Shown here piece after piece: positions 1-11,877 of a stretch of DNA of 64,000 bases. The position numbers and the translations under genes were made by a program. The notes below the pieces were generated by a model that was not told the DNA's origin, did no database searches, and saw only the letters and a program-made list of their open reading frames with translations. The number at the start of each line of letters is the position of its first letter. Within the stretch, counting starts at the first letter, position 1. Origin of the DNA: Gossypium raimondii (Eukaryota; Streptophyta; Magnoliopsida; Malvales; Malvaceae); assembly GCF_025698545.1 (NCBI RefSeq), contig NC_068571.1, positions 46,099,733-46,163,732 on the forward strand. The letters are read 5' to 3'.

Positions 1-169
1 CAAAAACCCCCGCCCGAAGCTAGGGTTACTCTTCTTCTTCGTTCTCTCTCTGGGTTTTTTACATTCCTCTTTCTTGGGGCATTTTAGGGTTCTTGAAATT
101 TTTGCACTCATTTGATTTTTTTTGGGTTATTGTTTTCTTTGGATCTGGATCTGTGAAAGAAGTTCTCTA

Positions 170-1992
170 ATGGATACTCGTAAAAGGGGAAGACGTGAAG
201 CTGGGTTCAATGCTAATGGCGGCATCAAGAAATCTAAACCAGGTTTGTCCTTTTTTTTTTCTCTCTAAAATTGAAATATATGGTCTTTGTTCCTGTTAAT
301 ATTTTCAAGCTTGTTTAAGTGTTAATATAGAAGTGATTAATTACATAATTTTTAGGTATAAAATGAAGAATTAAACACGTTGAATTTTTGGGGGATAATT
401 TCGATATAAAAAAAAAGTTGTAACTGAGAAAAAGTAATTAATTAATGGTTGTGCAACAGAATTGGAATCTTTATCAACTGGTGTAGGAAGCAAATCGAAG
501 CCTTGCACCAAGTTTTTCAGGTTAAAATTCTTATACCCACACCTAAATAAATATTGCACTTAAATTCTGTTTCTATAATTTATTTCTAAAAATTTGAACT
601 TTATAGTTAGCTAAAAACTTGTGATTTTGCTAATCAAATGTGGGTATTATTGAGTTATTACAGGTGCAATTACTGTTGTTTGATCATTAATCAAGCTAAT
701 GGTTAACAGAGATTGGCTTCATTAATAACCAATTTTGCTGGAGTTAGTTGGTGAAAAAAAGGCAAATTAGATCAAAGATGTACTATTTGTTATATAAACT
801 GTTCCTAAGATTGAATTAACTGGTAAAATTTTCAAATATCGGTACGGTTATTGAGTCCCTTGGTAAGTTTAGCTGTTATATAAATCAAAGTATGATGAAA
901 AATTCAGGTATGATGTGTTCTTTTTTGTGAAAATTATGTCATTAGACTCCTTTAAGTTCTTCCCATCATTGGAATTTGCTCGTGTTGATATAAATAGTTT
1001 TCGTGTTTGATATTGTTTTACTCAAGTATGACTTGGGACTATAAGTATCGCTGTTATGCTTTTGTGCTAGATTATTGTTGTGTGCTAGCACTAGCTAGGC
1101 TTCTGTTCTATTGGAATGTCTAGGTTTTCTGATGTTTTCAGTTCAGAATAGGCATCTTATACGAGTGAAACATTTGTATTTAGCTGATGTTATGGACTCG
1201 TCTAAGTTTGATCTGATCCCGAGTTGTTTTGATTGCAGTACTGCTGGTTGTCAATTTGGTGAGAGCTGCCATTTCCTGCACTATGTTCCTGGAGGTTACA
1301 ATGCAGTGTCCCAGATGATGAACCTTGCACCAGCTGTTCAACCAGCTTCTAGAAACGTGGCAGCGACAGCTGCAATACCTCATGGATCTGCCTCTGCGGT
1401 CAAAACTCGGTTATGCAACAAATTTAGTAGTCCCGAAGGTTGTAAGTTTGGTGATAAATGTCATTTTGCACATGGAGAGTGGGAACTTGGCACGCCTATT
1501 GCTCCATCTCTTGATGATCCCCGTTCCATGGCACCTCTTCCTGGCCGCATGGGCAGTCGGATGGAACCACCACCCCCATCAGGTCCTGCTGCTACGTTTG
1601 GTGCTTCAGCAACTGCGAAAATTAGTGTGGATGCTTCCCTTGCAGGAGCCATTATTGGGAAAGGTGGTGTGCACTCCAAGCAGATATGTCGTCAAACAGG
1701 TGCAAAGCTATCTATTCGGGAACATGAGTCAGATCCATCACTTAGGAACATCGAGCTCGAAGGATCATTTGAGCAAATTAAAGAAGCCAGTGCAATGGTT
1801 AGAGAACTAATCAGCAGCCTGGGTCCAGTACCAGGTCCAGCCAAAACAGCTGGTGCACATGGTGGTCAAGGGCATCCGGGAAGCAACTACAAAACGAAGT
1901 TGTGCGACAATTTTGCAAAGGGAAGTTGCACTTTCGGAGAAAGATGTCACTTTGCACACGGTGCAGCCGAGTTGCGGAAGTCGGTAGTGTGA
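170..1992 (+). CDS. CCCH zinc-finger / KH-domain RNA-binding protein
   Basis: Three exons: 170-242, 460-520 and 1239-1992, giving 295 residues. Both introns are GT-AG and the phases join. A CCCH finger is assembled across exons 2 and 3 (C40, C49, C55, H59). A second finger is at C104-C113-C119-H123 and a third at C267-C275-C281-H285. A KH domain lies at about 171-239, with its GxxG loop GKGG at 185-188. This finger-finger-KH-finger order is that of the plant group containing Arabidopsis At3g12130 and At5g06770 (knowledge). Such proteins bind RNA, probably in post-transcriptional control; the exact target is unknown. The ATG at 1111, in frame with exon 3, is inside intron 2 and is not the start: the ATG at 170 opens the family's basic N-terminus (MDTRKRGRREAGFN). 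Bases 1-169 are 5'UTR or promoter, so the true transcript start may lie outside the window. Confidence 0.93.
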
Positions 1993-2450
1993 AGGCTAAA
2001 CAAATGCATTCCAAGTAGTTAATAGCATTGAGATATTATGCAGTCTTGTATGAGTTAGAGCCTTGTTTAACATTCTAGCCGTGCTATACTATCTAGTTGA
2101 AGTGCATGTCTTGAGTTTTTTACTTTTACCATTTTAGTCCCTTACTTCATAATTTTTCTTTTTGATTGGTAGGGCTAATAATCAAATTAACTCCTTAGAC
2201 GCATTACTGATAACTCCATTTGATTTAGGGATGCTTGATTTGGGTGTTACTTTATCTTATACAAAGTTTACTTTTTACTTGTAGTTCTTTCGTACTCTTA
2301 CATCGGAAGAGGTTTAAGCGTGCTTGAACTAATGTTTTCTTAATTATTGTCAATTGAATTAAGTCTTACTTTGCCTTGCCTAATATTACATTTAGTTAAG
2401 TGACTTTCTTTGAGTTAGAATTCGGTAGTATGGGAAAAATCTGAATGTCA
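1993..2450. other. 3' flank of the CCCH gene
   Basis: No coding potential seen. The first 100-300 bases are probably 3'UTR; no single clear polyadenylation site can be chosen by eye. Confidence 0.5.
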
Positions 2451-2773
2451 GGGTGAATTATGTAGATGGTCACTTAATTATTAAATTTTTTTATTTTAGG
2501 CAAGTTGATGTGGCACTATAATGATAAATTTAGACTTTAACTTTTATTTAGTCATAATTTTAATAGTCTCAATTTTATCTTAATTCTAAAAAACTCAAAA
2601 TGGTATTTCTGTTAAGTCAATAACAGAAAACGATAGCTTCATTACAGACGTAACGGAAAATGGTTAGTGGTGATTATTTTGTTATTTTTTGAAAGTTGAA
2701 TGACTGAATTGGAACCTGAATGACTGTTTTGTCAGCTCCCCCGAAGTTGAGTGGCTGTTGGTGTAATTTACTC
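2451..2773. repeat. MITE with terminal inverted repeats
   Basis: The left end GGGTGAATTATGTAGATGGT is matched, inverted and imperfectly, by the right end, whose reverse complement begins GAGTAAATTACACCAACAGC. The ends carry the phrase 'gtcacttaa / gccactcaa' at equal depth. About 320 bp, no ORF. The superfamily is not determined because no clean target duplication is visible. Confidence 0.6.
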
Positions 2774-2884
2774 TAAATTCTGTTAGTATCATAATTATAA
2801 TTGAAATTATAAATATGAAGCAAACAATATAGTATACACGAATAGAGAATATTTATATGGCACTACATAAAAAGTTATTATTTT

Positions 2885-3215
2885 AAGTGTTTTACTAAAT
2901 TAGTGCGACTCTTAATTGAGTCGTCAATTCGATTAGAGAAATTATGAAAATGTCATTCCATAATTAAAATAAATTATATTATTTGAGGGTATTTTAATCT
3001 TTTCATATTCACAAAAATTAATAAAAATATGCATATGGTGAGATTTGAACCACACAAATTACATTAGTAAAACTTTTAATTTACTACTCAATTAAAATTT
3101 TATTTTAATATTTTAATATATTTTAATTTTATTTTGCACACTTTATTACTTCCATCAATTGTATATATTAATAATGTATTTAATTGGGTTAGTGTCACAA
3201 GCTAACTCGACATCG
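2885..3215 (-). repeat. SINE-like dispersed repeat (Pol III-like boxes)
   Basis: Read on the minus strand it has an A-box-like stretch (TTGAGTAGTAAATT, near 3080-3093) and a B-box-like GGTTCAAATCTCACC (about 3037-3052), then a conserved tail that includes 'aagattaaaataccctcaaa'. The same sequence recurs in three head-to-tail copies at 26310-27062. Bases 3100-3215 match the segment that joins those copies, so more than one monomer was probably inserted. Confidence 0.5.
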
Positions 3216-4412
3216 ACTCAAGATTGATGACAACATAATAATAAATAATTTAGTTTATTTTTATTTTCTATAAAAATATATGATAATTGTTATTTTTAAA
3301 ATACTAATACTACTATCAACCATATTAAATTTTGTATGGGGTCATTGGTTTTTTTTAAATCAGTAATGATAAGATACATTAGATTCCTATAAGTTTTAGT
3401 TTAATTAGTCCAATTCATCGATTTTAGTCTAAATTACACCAATTCTTTAATCTATTTGTATTGTAATAGTTTAATTCTATTTTGTAATGATTCAAACAAT
3501 TCGTTTGTGTTGTAGTAGTTTATTATTTGCGATTATTTAGACATATATTTGTATTGTACTTGCAACACTTGAAAAGAAAATTATGACAATGGAATTGAAT
3601 GTTAAAAAAAAATACTCGCATTTCTTTGACGACGGAATTGAAAGAAATACCTCGTATTTTAAAATGACATGAGCAATTTAATTATCTTGTTTTAAAAATG
3701 AAAATTAGATTTTGATCTGTTTTCCACGTGGGATTCAAGTTTGACATAATTTGTTTTAGGGAGTTAGTACTCGCACATTTTAGGCATGATCATAGTTCTT
3801 CAGTGAGCTTCGACACGGTTGAGGCTTTCAACAAATACAAAAGGACTTGGTGTAACATTCAAGGTTTGCTTAGGCAAGATTTTGATGACCAAAAACAAAC
3901 ATGAATGCTTTGCTTTATTTAACTCGAGCATGTCAAGATGTATATATGAATTATCAAATACAACAAAAAAGACAAGTTACACCAAATATTTCCAAACTAA
4001 CAATCTTATCACTCCCTGCATCCACGATTCAGCAGCAGATGGTATCCATAATTTGCTTCTTATACGACCATGACATGCGTATTATCTGCAAACAACAAAA
4101 AGTATGCTCGTAGGTTATGTTATTTTGACTCTTCATTTTTACGAGTCCAATGCATATCCAGAAATAGGTATGAAGACTCCGAAGACCCACCAAATACATT
4201 GAAAAAAAAAAGAACTAAACATACTGGTGCCAGACACATGCTCATATCCAACAGTCACACCCGAGTCGACTGACGCATGTTCTAGCCATGCTTTAACACT
4301 TCTTAATATATAATCAAAGCAAAATTCTATGAAGTTAAGAGGGTATCATACATGGAAATGTAAACACCGATATCCCACATTAGAGCCAAGCAGATGTTTT
4401 GGCAGTCATAAA
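3216..4412. other. Intergenic, includes the 3' flank of the epimerase gene
   Basis: AT-rich up to about 3720, then more balanced composition. Short plus-strand ORFs at 3819-4273 overlap each other, lack family resemblance and lie antisense to the probable 3'UTR of the minus-strand epimerase gene. Nothing else recognised. Confidence 0.5.
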
Positions 4413-7400
4413 TCAAACAGCTACTGCTTCTGGCCTTTTGCTGGTTTTGATTCCTCTAATGGCTGTTGAATTGTCCAAGCCACAAAACAATGGTTAAAAT
4501 CCATTTCATTAAATGCAAAAAAAATAATAAACAATTACATGTCCATACCTTCCGCGTAGTCTTTGGCTCCAAACACAGCTGAACCAGCAACTAATGCGTT
4601 AGCTCCAGCCTCAATTACCTGCCAGCAACAAATAACATTTCAATTTTATCACCGGAGTATGTCTTGGAGATCAAACTCCGGCCACCAAGAACTCCACCTC
4701 GATACAGGTCATCAACAAATATATTGAACTTTGGTGCTGACTTAAGCATCAGAACCTGCCCCAAAAACCAAACTCGGGTACCCTCTTAACCCGTTTCACT
4801 TCTTCAGGACCTCAGGCCACCAAGGCCTCTATCCCGACAGCAAAAGGCATCAATTATTATCATGATTCATGACTGATATGATTAACATATCTAGTATTTA
4901 ATAGATGCCCAGTTTATATTTTTCCACTTCTTTCCACTCAACCTGCATTTTGAACCATCCTGGCAGGAATTCTTAGGTTTAAATGCAAAATATCTTTGAT
5001 CACTGCAAAAGCTTCATTCAGACACCACTTGCTGTCGAGCCGTCAATGGTAAAGCAACATTAGGCCTATCTCTCAACAAATGATAACTCATAGAATCTAC
5101 GTCACATGTTACATATAGAGCTATGTTACTCCCAACTATTTAATTTTTAAAAACAAATTTACCCATGTTTGATGTATATTCAAGTCTCCAAATACACGGA
5201 AAACCAAGAAAAAATAGAAAATATCTGTGTTGCACACATGGTTGTTTCGACACCCACACCCAAATCCGAGTAACATAGGCATAGAGTGTATAGACATGTC
5301 TAAAAGGAAAAACCACATGACTCTAATGGGGTACCTTATATGCATTTTTAGGACCAACTCCACCATCCACTTCAATCCATGGGTTTACTCCCTGCACGGG
5401 AAATATAAAACAAATATGTCACCTGATTTTAAAGCATAAATAGGAAAATGATACACAGAGAGAAGTAATATATACCTTCTCCGCACACATTCTTCTCAAC
5501 TCCGAGATTTTCTTCACTTGACTCTCAATAAAGCTCTGCCCACCAAAGCCGGGGTTGACCGACATAATCAAGACTAGATCAACCACTGTCCAAATGCAAA
5601 TCAGATACTATCATGTCAACTTCCTTCTATTTAGTCATATGAATTCTAACATCTGTATTCTACAAGTTACGACAATGTAGTGAAGGATCTCTTATCCTTC
5701 TTAAAAAAATTGAGTGTACCGTGTCGGACACTTATCCATGTCTGGCACTAATGCTTATGTCCATGTAACATAGCTCTCAAGAGTTTTCCTTTTTGATATA
5801 TCCTTTATTCCAAGTTATGAATAAGCAATGCCCAGTTTAGATCCACCACATGGCATGTAGGAATCTTCCTTTGACAAGAAGAAAAGAAAATGGAAAAGGA
5901 AATAGAATATTTAAATAAATAAATAAAACCCTCACCATCTAGTACATATTCTATCGTAGTAAGTGGGGTTGCCGGATTTAGGACTACTCCAGCTTTAGCA
6001 CCCAGACCTTTTATCTATACAAGAAGAAAAGTTTTGAGAAAAATTAAAAGAAAACTAAAGGCAATTGAATAGTAAAGGAATCATTGCATGAAAATAAGCC
6101 AATGCAGGCAAACAGCAAAAGCAAGCTAAGACAACAATATTAAGCATATGATTTCCAGACAATTGGAAAAAAAAAAAAAAAAAACCTGTAAGTCGTAACA
6201 GACAACTTTCAGGCATCCTGACATGGAGTTTTTACAAAGCAATGATGCACGGTTTGAGGTAGGAGTGAGGCCAGAAAACTTAACACTTAAAAAGCTGTAA
6301 CAGCAAAAATAGGGTGCAAAAACTAGAATAGAAGTTACGCAAATGTCCCAATCAAGCATCAATGCGTAGTTATTTTGTCATGTGATAGAAAATAGTTAAC
6401 ACTAATAAGTTCAAAACACAAACTAGCTTGAAAGGATGAATTCTATACGGAATTGTACATGCTCCTAAGAATTTTGAACATTCCATCTCCATCAGCATAT
6501 CATGTGGTTCAACCTAAAGTAGGCAACCTGTAGGTATAATCTAAAATAAATTCCAATGACAACTTCAAAGTGGAACCATGCATGAGAAAACAAGGCTTGC
6601 GTCTCTCGTTTATATGGCCTTATTGTTAAAAAATGCAGTTAACTTTGGGCATCTCTTGATATGAAAATATGGGTTAATAAACAGTAGGCTTTGATAAGCT
6701 GTGGTAATGACCAAGTAACTGCTAGTGGCAACCCCATTTTTATCATGGAAAATAAAGAAGGCAGGCTCAGAAAAAGAAAAATCTTACTTGATTAAGTGTC
6801 CGATGCAAATGGATGGTTGAAGATTGTTCACAGTGAACACTGACTATATCTGCTCCAGCCTTGATGAAATCTGGAACTCGTTGCTCAGGTTCCACAATCA
6901 TCTGCAGACATCCATGTGAAGTTAGCAAATATTTAATACAGGCTAATTGATGATTAGGCATGAAAGAAAAGAAGCAGACCAAATGCACATCCAGCGGAAG
7001 ATCCGTCACAGGTCGTAAAGCATCAACCACAAGAGGCCCAATTGTAATGTTTGGAACAAATCGGCCATCCATTACATCAACATGGATCCAATCACAGCCA
7101 GCAACTTCTACTGCTTTCACCTAGAAAATTGTGGAAGTCAAACTTTGAAAAGAAGCTCCAACTTGAGTTAAAAATATCATTGAGGTAAACAATGCAAGAG
7201 CAGCTAAAAAAGCTAACATGTTGCTACTGATATTGGCTTAAAGTCAAATACCAGAAGAATAATGCAGATTATAGTCCGTTGTCTGTGTTATAGAAATTAT
7301 TGAACATTTGACAGTAATAATTTACAAGAAAATCAGAAAAAAAATTCATAGTACAAGAAATAAAAAGAGAAATAAATGACAAGGTTGACTTTGAGATCTC

Positions 7401-8709
7401 AAATTCAGGTTTTACCAGTGTTAACCATGTATAGGCGAGTTGGTTTGAGTTCAGTTAGTTCAATGCTTGTAATGGTTCATTCTGATGGTAACTAATGATA
7501 TAATTGTAAGTTGTAACTTCAAAAAAAAGAATAACAAACCTGCTCCCCCAACTTTGCGAAATTAGCAGAGAGAATAGATGGAGAAACAATGATATCGCTT
7601 TTTGAGAATTTATCAACTCGAGATGTTGCCTTCACTACCGTAGAAATTCTCCTTCTAAAGGTTTCAGAGAAAAGGTAATATTAAAATATTGTATGAGAGT
7701 TGGAAGAACAAACTCAAATCCAATAGTTGGAAATGTGAGGGAGAATAGGAAAACATAAAGTTCCTCAAAATCATGCGAAAGTGAATTGGAACTAATGAAA
7801 ACTGAATACTGTCAGTTAATTGACAATTTTCATAAGCATTAGTGTCCCTGTGAACCAATAGTTGCATTCTAAATCCTAAAACAAGATCAATAAAAAGGCG
7901 TTACAATGTCACCGGTGCACTTCCTACCATAGAAGACCAATTTTTAGGGATGAGATAACAATTTGCAATCTCTAAATCTTATGAAAAGTAAAGAATTTCA
8001 GCACTGCAAGGAAATAACTAATGACATAATTGAAGTTTTAACCATTTGGTACAAACTTTAATGGTCTTTGCTACTAATATCATGTGAATGCAACACCTTC
8101 ACCTGTGTTTCAATCCGGAAAGAATAGAGGGAAACATATTAAAACATTGTAGTTTGAGAATGCAATGTCAAAATGCATAACTTGTACTGATGGTCACTAT
8201 CCAAATCACAAGCCTAACTTTGAAATTAGCATAAATATGCAAACATAAGGCGAAAATCCGAAAATAAATCCACAGTTATGCTCCTAAGTAAGCACCAGAC
8301 ATACAAAATAAGTTTCAGCAAGTTGCATATTCAAATTTCTTATATCGAACATTAAGAAACTAATAATTTAACTATAAATAAAACCCCGAAGCTTATTTAA
8401 TTCAATTGAGTTTAGCTACCTTATATTCTTGAGGTGTCCTTCACTTTCCACTGAAATTTCTAAACTGGGTTTTATTGCCAACATCCATAAATTTGCTTCT
8501 TTACCATATAAAATTCTATTTTTTTACAAAGTCTAATATAAGAATGAGCCAAAAAGAAAGGCAACCCAGAACAAGAACTCAAGAAAGAAAAAAGAATACC
8601 TTGTAAAAGAAAGTGTCTTGGGTTGAGAAACATGGGTTCTTAGAACCCCAAGTCCCCCTCCAAAGCCATTAATCTGAGTTGATGAACACAATGAAGAAGC
8701 AGTTGACAT
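4413..8709 (-). CDS. RPE: Ribulose-phosphate 3-epimerase, chloroplast precursor
   Basis: Nine exons in minus-strand order: 8709-8600, 7654-7540, 7120-6980, 6901-6788, 6014-5936, 5585-5476, 5391-5335, 4618-4549, 4462-4413. All introns are GT-AG and the sum is 846 nt (281 residues). It interconverts ribulose-5-phosphate and xylulose-5-phosphate in the Calvin cycle and oxidative pentose phosphate pathway. Residues 1 to about 48 are Ser/Thr-rich and basic, as in a plastid transit peptide. The TIM-barrel starts near [20 protein letters not shown]. The family's metal ligands are present as H88 and D90 (in IHVDVMDG), H121 (DVHL) and D232 (EVDGGV); NPGFGGQ at 197-203 is the phosphate-binding loop region. 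All four ligands are offset by 47 from the potato/rice numbering I recall (41, 43, 74, 185), which fits an N-terminal transit peptide. It ends in KRPEAVAV, usual for plant plastid forms. Confidence 0.96.
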
Positions 8710-8878
8710 CTTTCACTTATCTTTTTTGTTTCCTAGTTGCCTATCTTTTGATCTTTAGTTTTCTAATCTACAAAGGAGGTGGGAGGGGGTTTTGAAGGTT
8801 AGGTAGTGAGAGCTTTTATTTGCTTGTTCAAAAATATCACCACCAACAAGGCTGGCAGCAAAGACTTGGAGCCCCATA

Positions 8879-8892
8879 GAATAAATAGTCGA
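8879..8892 (-). promoter_or_regulatory. Possible TATA box of the epimerase gene
   Basis: On the minus strand the sequence reads CTATTTATTC about 175 bases upstream of the ATG at 8709, giving a plausible 5'UTR of about 140 nt. It is only a TATA-like match in AT-rich DNA; position relative to the G-box (about 65 bases further upstream) is what makes it credible. Confidence 0.35.
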
Positions 8893-8950
8893 GAAAAAAA
8901 GAAAGAAAAAAATCTGGGGAAAATTTAGGAATGGATTCATGTAATGAGGA

Positions 8951-8956
8951 CACGTG
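8951..8956. promoter_or_regulatory. G-box (CACGTG)
   Basis: Perfect palindromic CACGTG within GACACGTGTG, about 245 bases upstream of the epimerase start codon. G-boxes bind bZIP and bHLH (PIF, HY5-type) factors and are common in light-regulated photosynthetic genes. An I-box core lies 30 bases away. Confidence 0.5.
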
Positions 8957-8981
8957 TGAAGCTGGTTTGTGGGTTACTGTA

Positions 8982-8987
8982 CTTATC
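8982..8987 (-). promoter_or_regulatory. I-box core (GATAAG)
   Basis: CTTATC on the plus strand, i.e. GATAAG on the strand of the epimerase gene, 26 bases beyond the G-box. The G-box plus I-box pair is the classic light-responsive module of RBCS-type promoters (knowledge); its use here is inference. Confidence 0.4.
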
Positions 8988-9269
8988 CTCAACGGTTGGT
9001 TGGCGTTCTATATTGCTGATGTAAGGGAAAGAGTTAAGTTATGGGGAATTGGGTCAGCCTCTCAATTTCGTTTGCAACTCCAAATAGTGGGATGGGGCAC
9101 TTAAGTTGGTAAAATATTTATTCAAAAAATAAATAAATTCATCGGTCTATCACATCATGATGTTGAACATTTTTTATCACGATATGATCAAGTTGTCATG
9201 TCAGGACGCGATCCTGAGTATTGAACGTTGCGACGAGGCCTACGTAGTATGTTGTGCCATGACATTAAT
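8988..9269. other. Distal upstream region of the epimerase gene
   Basis: No gene. Two near-palindromic phrases (ATCACATCATGATGT region near 9150) but no recognised element. Confidence 0.4.
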
Positions 9270-9620
9270 CCAATGTTTTGAAACTTTTACAATTTGGTCT
9301 TGTTTTGAATCTAGGCTTAAAAAAAAGCTTTTGTAAGCTTGTATAAGACCCGAAATTAATATCATATTATATTATATGCATGATTTACCTATATTTAAAT
9401 ATATAGTGGCATTGGATTGAATATGATTGGTTATAGTTGCTCTGGCAATGAATGTGATAACTCATGACTAGGACCTAGCAACCGAGTCGAGAATTAGGGT
9501 GTTACATTTAGTAGTATCAGAGTTATAGGTTTACCCGATTCTCGGACTAAGTCGATATTAGAATTGAGTCTAGAGGTACATGTTAAAGTCGAGTCATGAG
9601 GTTGGTTAACCTTCTAATTA
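9270..9620 (+). mobile_element. Decayed gypsy LTR 3' end, primer-binding site and start of internal region
   Basis: The stretch ends with GAATTAGGGTGTTACA at 9506, followed directly by a degenerate tRNA-Met primer site (GTAGTATCAGAGTTATAGG from 9511; the ideal is TGGTATCAGAGC). This LTR-end / primer-site order is that of Del/Tekay-type Ty3/gypsy elements. The 5' boundary is uncertain and the internal coding region is lost. Confidence 0.55.
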
Positions 9621-10393
9621 GGGATCTAAATCACTATTACTCCTAAATTAGTTCAAATTTACCTCTCGACCTCAACTTTACCAATTTCGACAAATTAGTT
9701 CGATTTATCTCTCGATCTCACCAAACTAACTCAAGATTATCAAATTGATGCTCGATAAGATCTCCTCTCGGCCTCACTTATCTTAATTTTCTCTTAGGGT
9801 TGTCAAGCATAAGTTTTTAAGTTTATTCAATTTAGTCTTTTTTTTACGATTTAGTCCTTGAACCCAAAATCAATTACTCATCACTTCCATCAACCAACCA
9901 CTTGGGATTTAGCTACTCATGCTCATATTTGAACTCATTAACAATAAGAAATCAAATAAAAACTCCATTAACTTAACTTAAAAGAAAAGTGATAAAGACT
10001 CGAGCTCTTTTGCAAAAGCTTGAGGAACATAACAATAACAACAATGAAGGTAAATAAAAACACTCAAGATAAGATTTTTAACATAAGAAATGTCAAAAAA
10101 TTGATTGATATTAAACTAATGATTAAAGTGCAACTACAAGGAAGTTTAAAGGGCTTAACAAGTAAATAAATCCTAACTATAGTAATAACCAACTTAACTA
10201 CCAGCTAAGGAACTAAGAAAAAAATAAAACCAAAAAATGAACAATGAAAGTAAACCCTAAGCTATGGATTGGAGAAGAAAAACTAAACCGTAAAAGATGA
10301 AGAGAAAATGTAAAACTAGCTAATGATAAGTTTTTTTTCTTAGCCAATTATGACTTTTTTAGTAATTTTTCTAACCTAACATTTATATCCCAA
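9621..10393. other. Gene-free repeat debris
   Basis: Contains repeated 'ctctcgacctcac / ctctcgatctcac / ctctcggcctcac' phrases between 9660 and 9780, a short degenerate repeat of the kind found in retrotransposon spacers. The rest is AT-rich with no coding signal. Confidence 0.4.
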
Positions 10394-10893
10394 ATGCCCC
10401 TTAGCGTGTTTTTTTTTTTTTTGGTGTTGAAGTTGGATAAGTTCTGCCTCTGCGGTCATTTTTTGTCTCTTCACATAAGGGATATCACGGTACCCATGTT
10501 AGTCTTGACTTGGGGGAAACCCTTGGGAGTTGGGTATTGCGATACCACTATAGCTAGCCTTGATCCTCTTCAATTCAACACTGTCAGGGATATCACGACT
10601 TTCAAGTTTCAATATCGCGATACCCCTTCTAGATGATATTTTCGTTCACGTTTGGGCATCCAATGACTCCCTAGAACACTCAATTAACCATTATATTCTC
10701 TATAGCACATTTGGCCATTTCGGGTCAGAAACGTGGCATAAAACACATCATTTCACTTACTAAGACAAAGAATGAAAACTAAGTAAAAACACAAAAAAAC
10801 ATATAATTTGCTCGAAAACAAGCTCGTTAAAAGTAATGAAAAGCCTAATTTAACGTAACAAATTACGACAGATCAACTGAATGATAAACTAAT
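10394..10893. repeat. Retrotransposon spacer with decayed TATCGCGATACC motifs
   Basis: Motifs at about 10486-10496 (ATATCACGGTACCC), 10536-10547 (TATTGCGATACC), 10588-10597 (ATATCACGAC) and 10611-10625 (ATATCGCGATACCCC) are versions of one 12-base palindrome, differing mainly by C-to-T or G-to-A changes. ORFs across it are not convincing. Its continuation beyond 11877 suggests the solo LTR at 10894 inserted into this older sequence. Confidence 0.45.
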
Positions 10894-11720
10894 TGATAGG
10901 GGGTTGCGCGCGGATCAAGATCGAGTTGCCAAGTCAAGGGAAACTCCTACGAAAACCCTAAACAATCAGATCTGAAACGAAACAGAAAATTAAAAAGATT
11001 AGAATTTTGAATTTCCAGATCTGAAATAAAATCCCCAAAACAACAAAGAATCAAATTGAGAATAGAAATAAGTGTTAATAAGGGTTCTTGAAACCCTAAA
11101 GGAGATTGCGATTCTGCCCAATTGAACACCAAGATAGTTTTCCCCAAATTTCGACAATCTAATTTCACCCAAAAATAGTATGGAAGAACCCTAGAAATTG
11201 GGGATTTTTGGGTTGATTTCTTAAGATAGAAAAAGGTGAAAACACAATAAGAACAGAAAATAAATTAGATAAAGATTCAAAGACAAGCGAAATAAAGAAA
11301 GAATTGACAAGAAGAAATTAAAAGATAAGTCCTAAGAAGCCTTGAAATCCCGAAGATCTCACAACTCCCTTCAAACGGCTCTAACTCCCTCCAAAGAATA
11401 TCAATGGCAAGAAGAAGGTGAAGATGACTCCACAATCAAAAGATTGTTAAAACAACTTCTAAAGAAAACCTAAGAGAGAATTCTTGGAGAAAAAACTCAA
11501 AGAGAATTCTGCATTTAAACAAATCTGAAATTTTTGATATAATTGAGAAGTCGTTTACAAGGTGGCTAGCCATGCTTTTAAATAGGCCTTATAACTAGTC
11601 CTAATCTAATTAGAAAACTAAAATAAATAAAAAAACTCCTAATTATTTTAAAATGGAAATTCAGCCAAGGGTCTTTATTTGGGACTCTGGGACTGAATAT
11701 TTACATAAAAATTAAACTAA

Positions 11721-11751
<31 letters not shown>

Positions 11752-11872
11752 AATAAAACTTTACAACTTGGGCCACTTTGACAATTTGGCCTGATTTTCA
11801 ACTAAGTATGGGTGGATTTCTTAATTGGGCTTGGAATCTTCTTATTGGGCCTTGCCTTTGTGACTCGTATCA
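10894..11872 (-). mobile_element. Solo LTR, 979 bp, with 5-bp target duplication CTAAT
   Basis: It begins TGATAGGGGGTTGCGCGC and ends GTGACTCGTATCA, so both ends carry inverted TGAT/ATCA. The flanking pentamers are identical: CTAAT at 10889-10893 and CTAAT at 11873-11877. No internal retroelement domain lies between, so it is a solo LTR left by unequal recombination. From the style of the ends, sense is probably the minus strand; assignment to Ty3/gypsy is inference. Bases 11730-11752 are an (AAAT)n tract. Confidence 0.8.
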
Positions 11873-11877
11873 CTAAT

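Noticed and set aside
1111..1238. ATG at 1111 as start of the CCCH protein
   Set aside because: It lies in intron 2; the acceptor at 1238 joins in phase to exon 2, which completes the first zinc finger, and the family N-terminus is encoded at 170.
6767..6787. Extension of the epimerase exon 3 frame through intron 3 (a 117-residue single ORF)
   Set aside because: Splicing at 6980 and 6901 restores the conserved DVHLMIVEPEQ junction; the ORF merely reads through the short intron.
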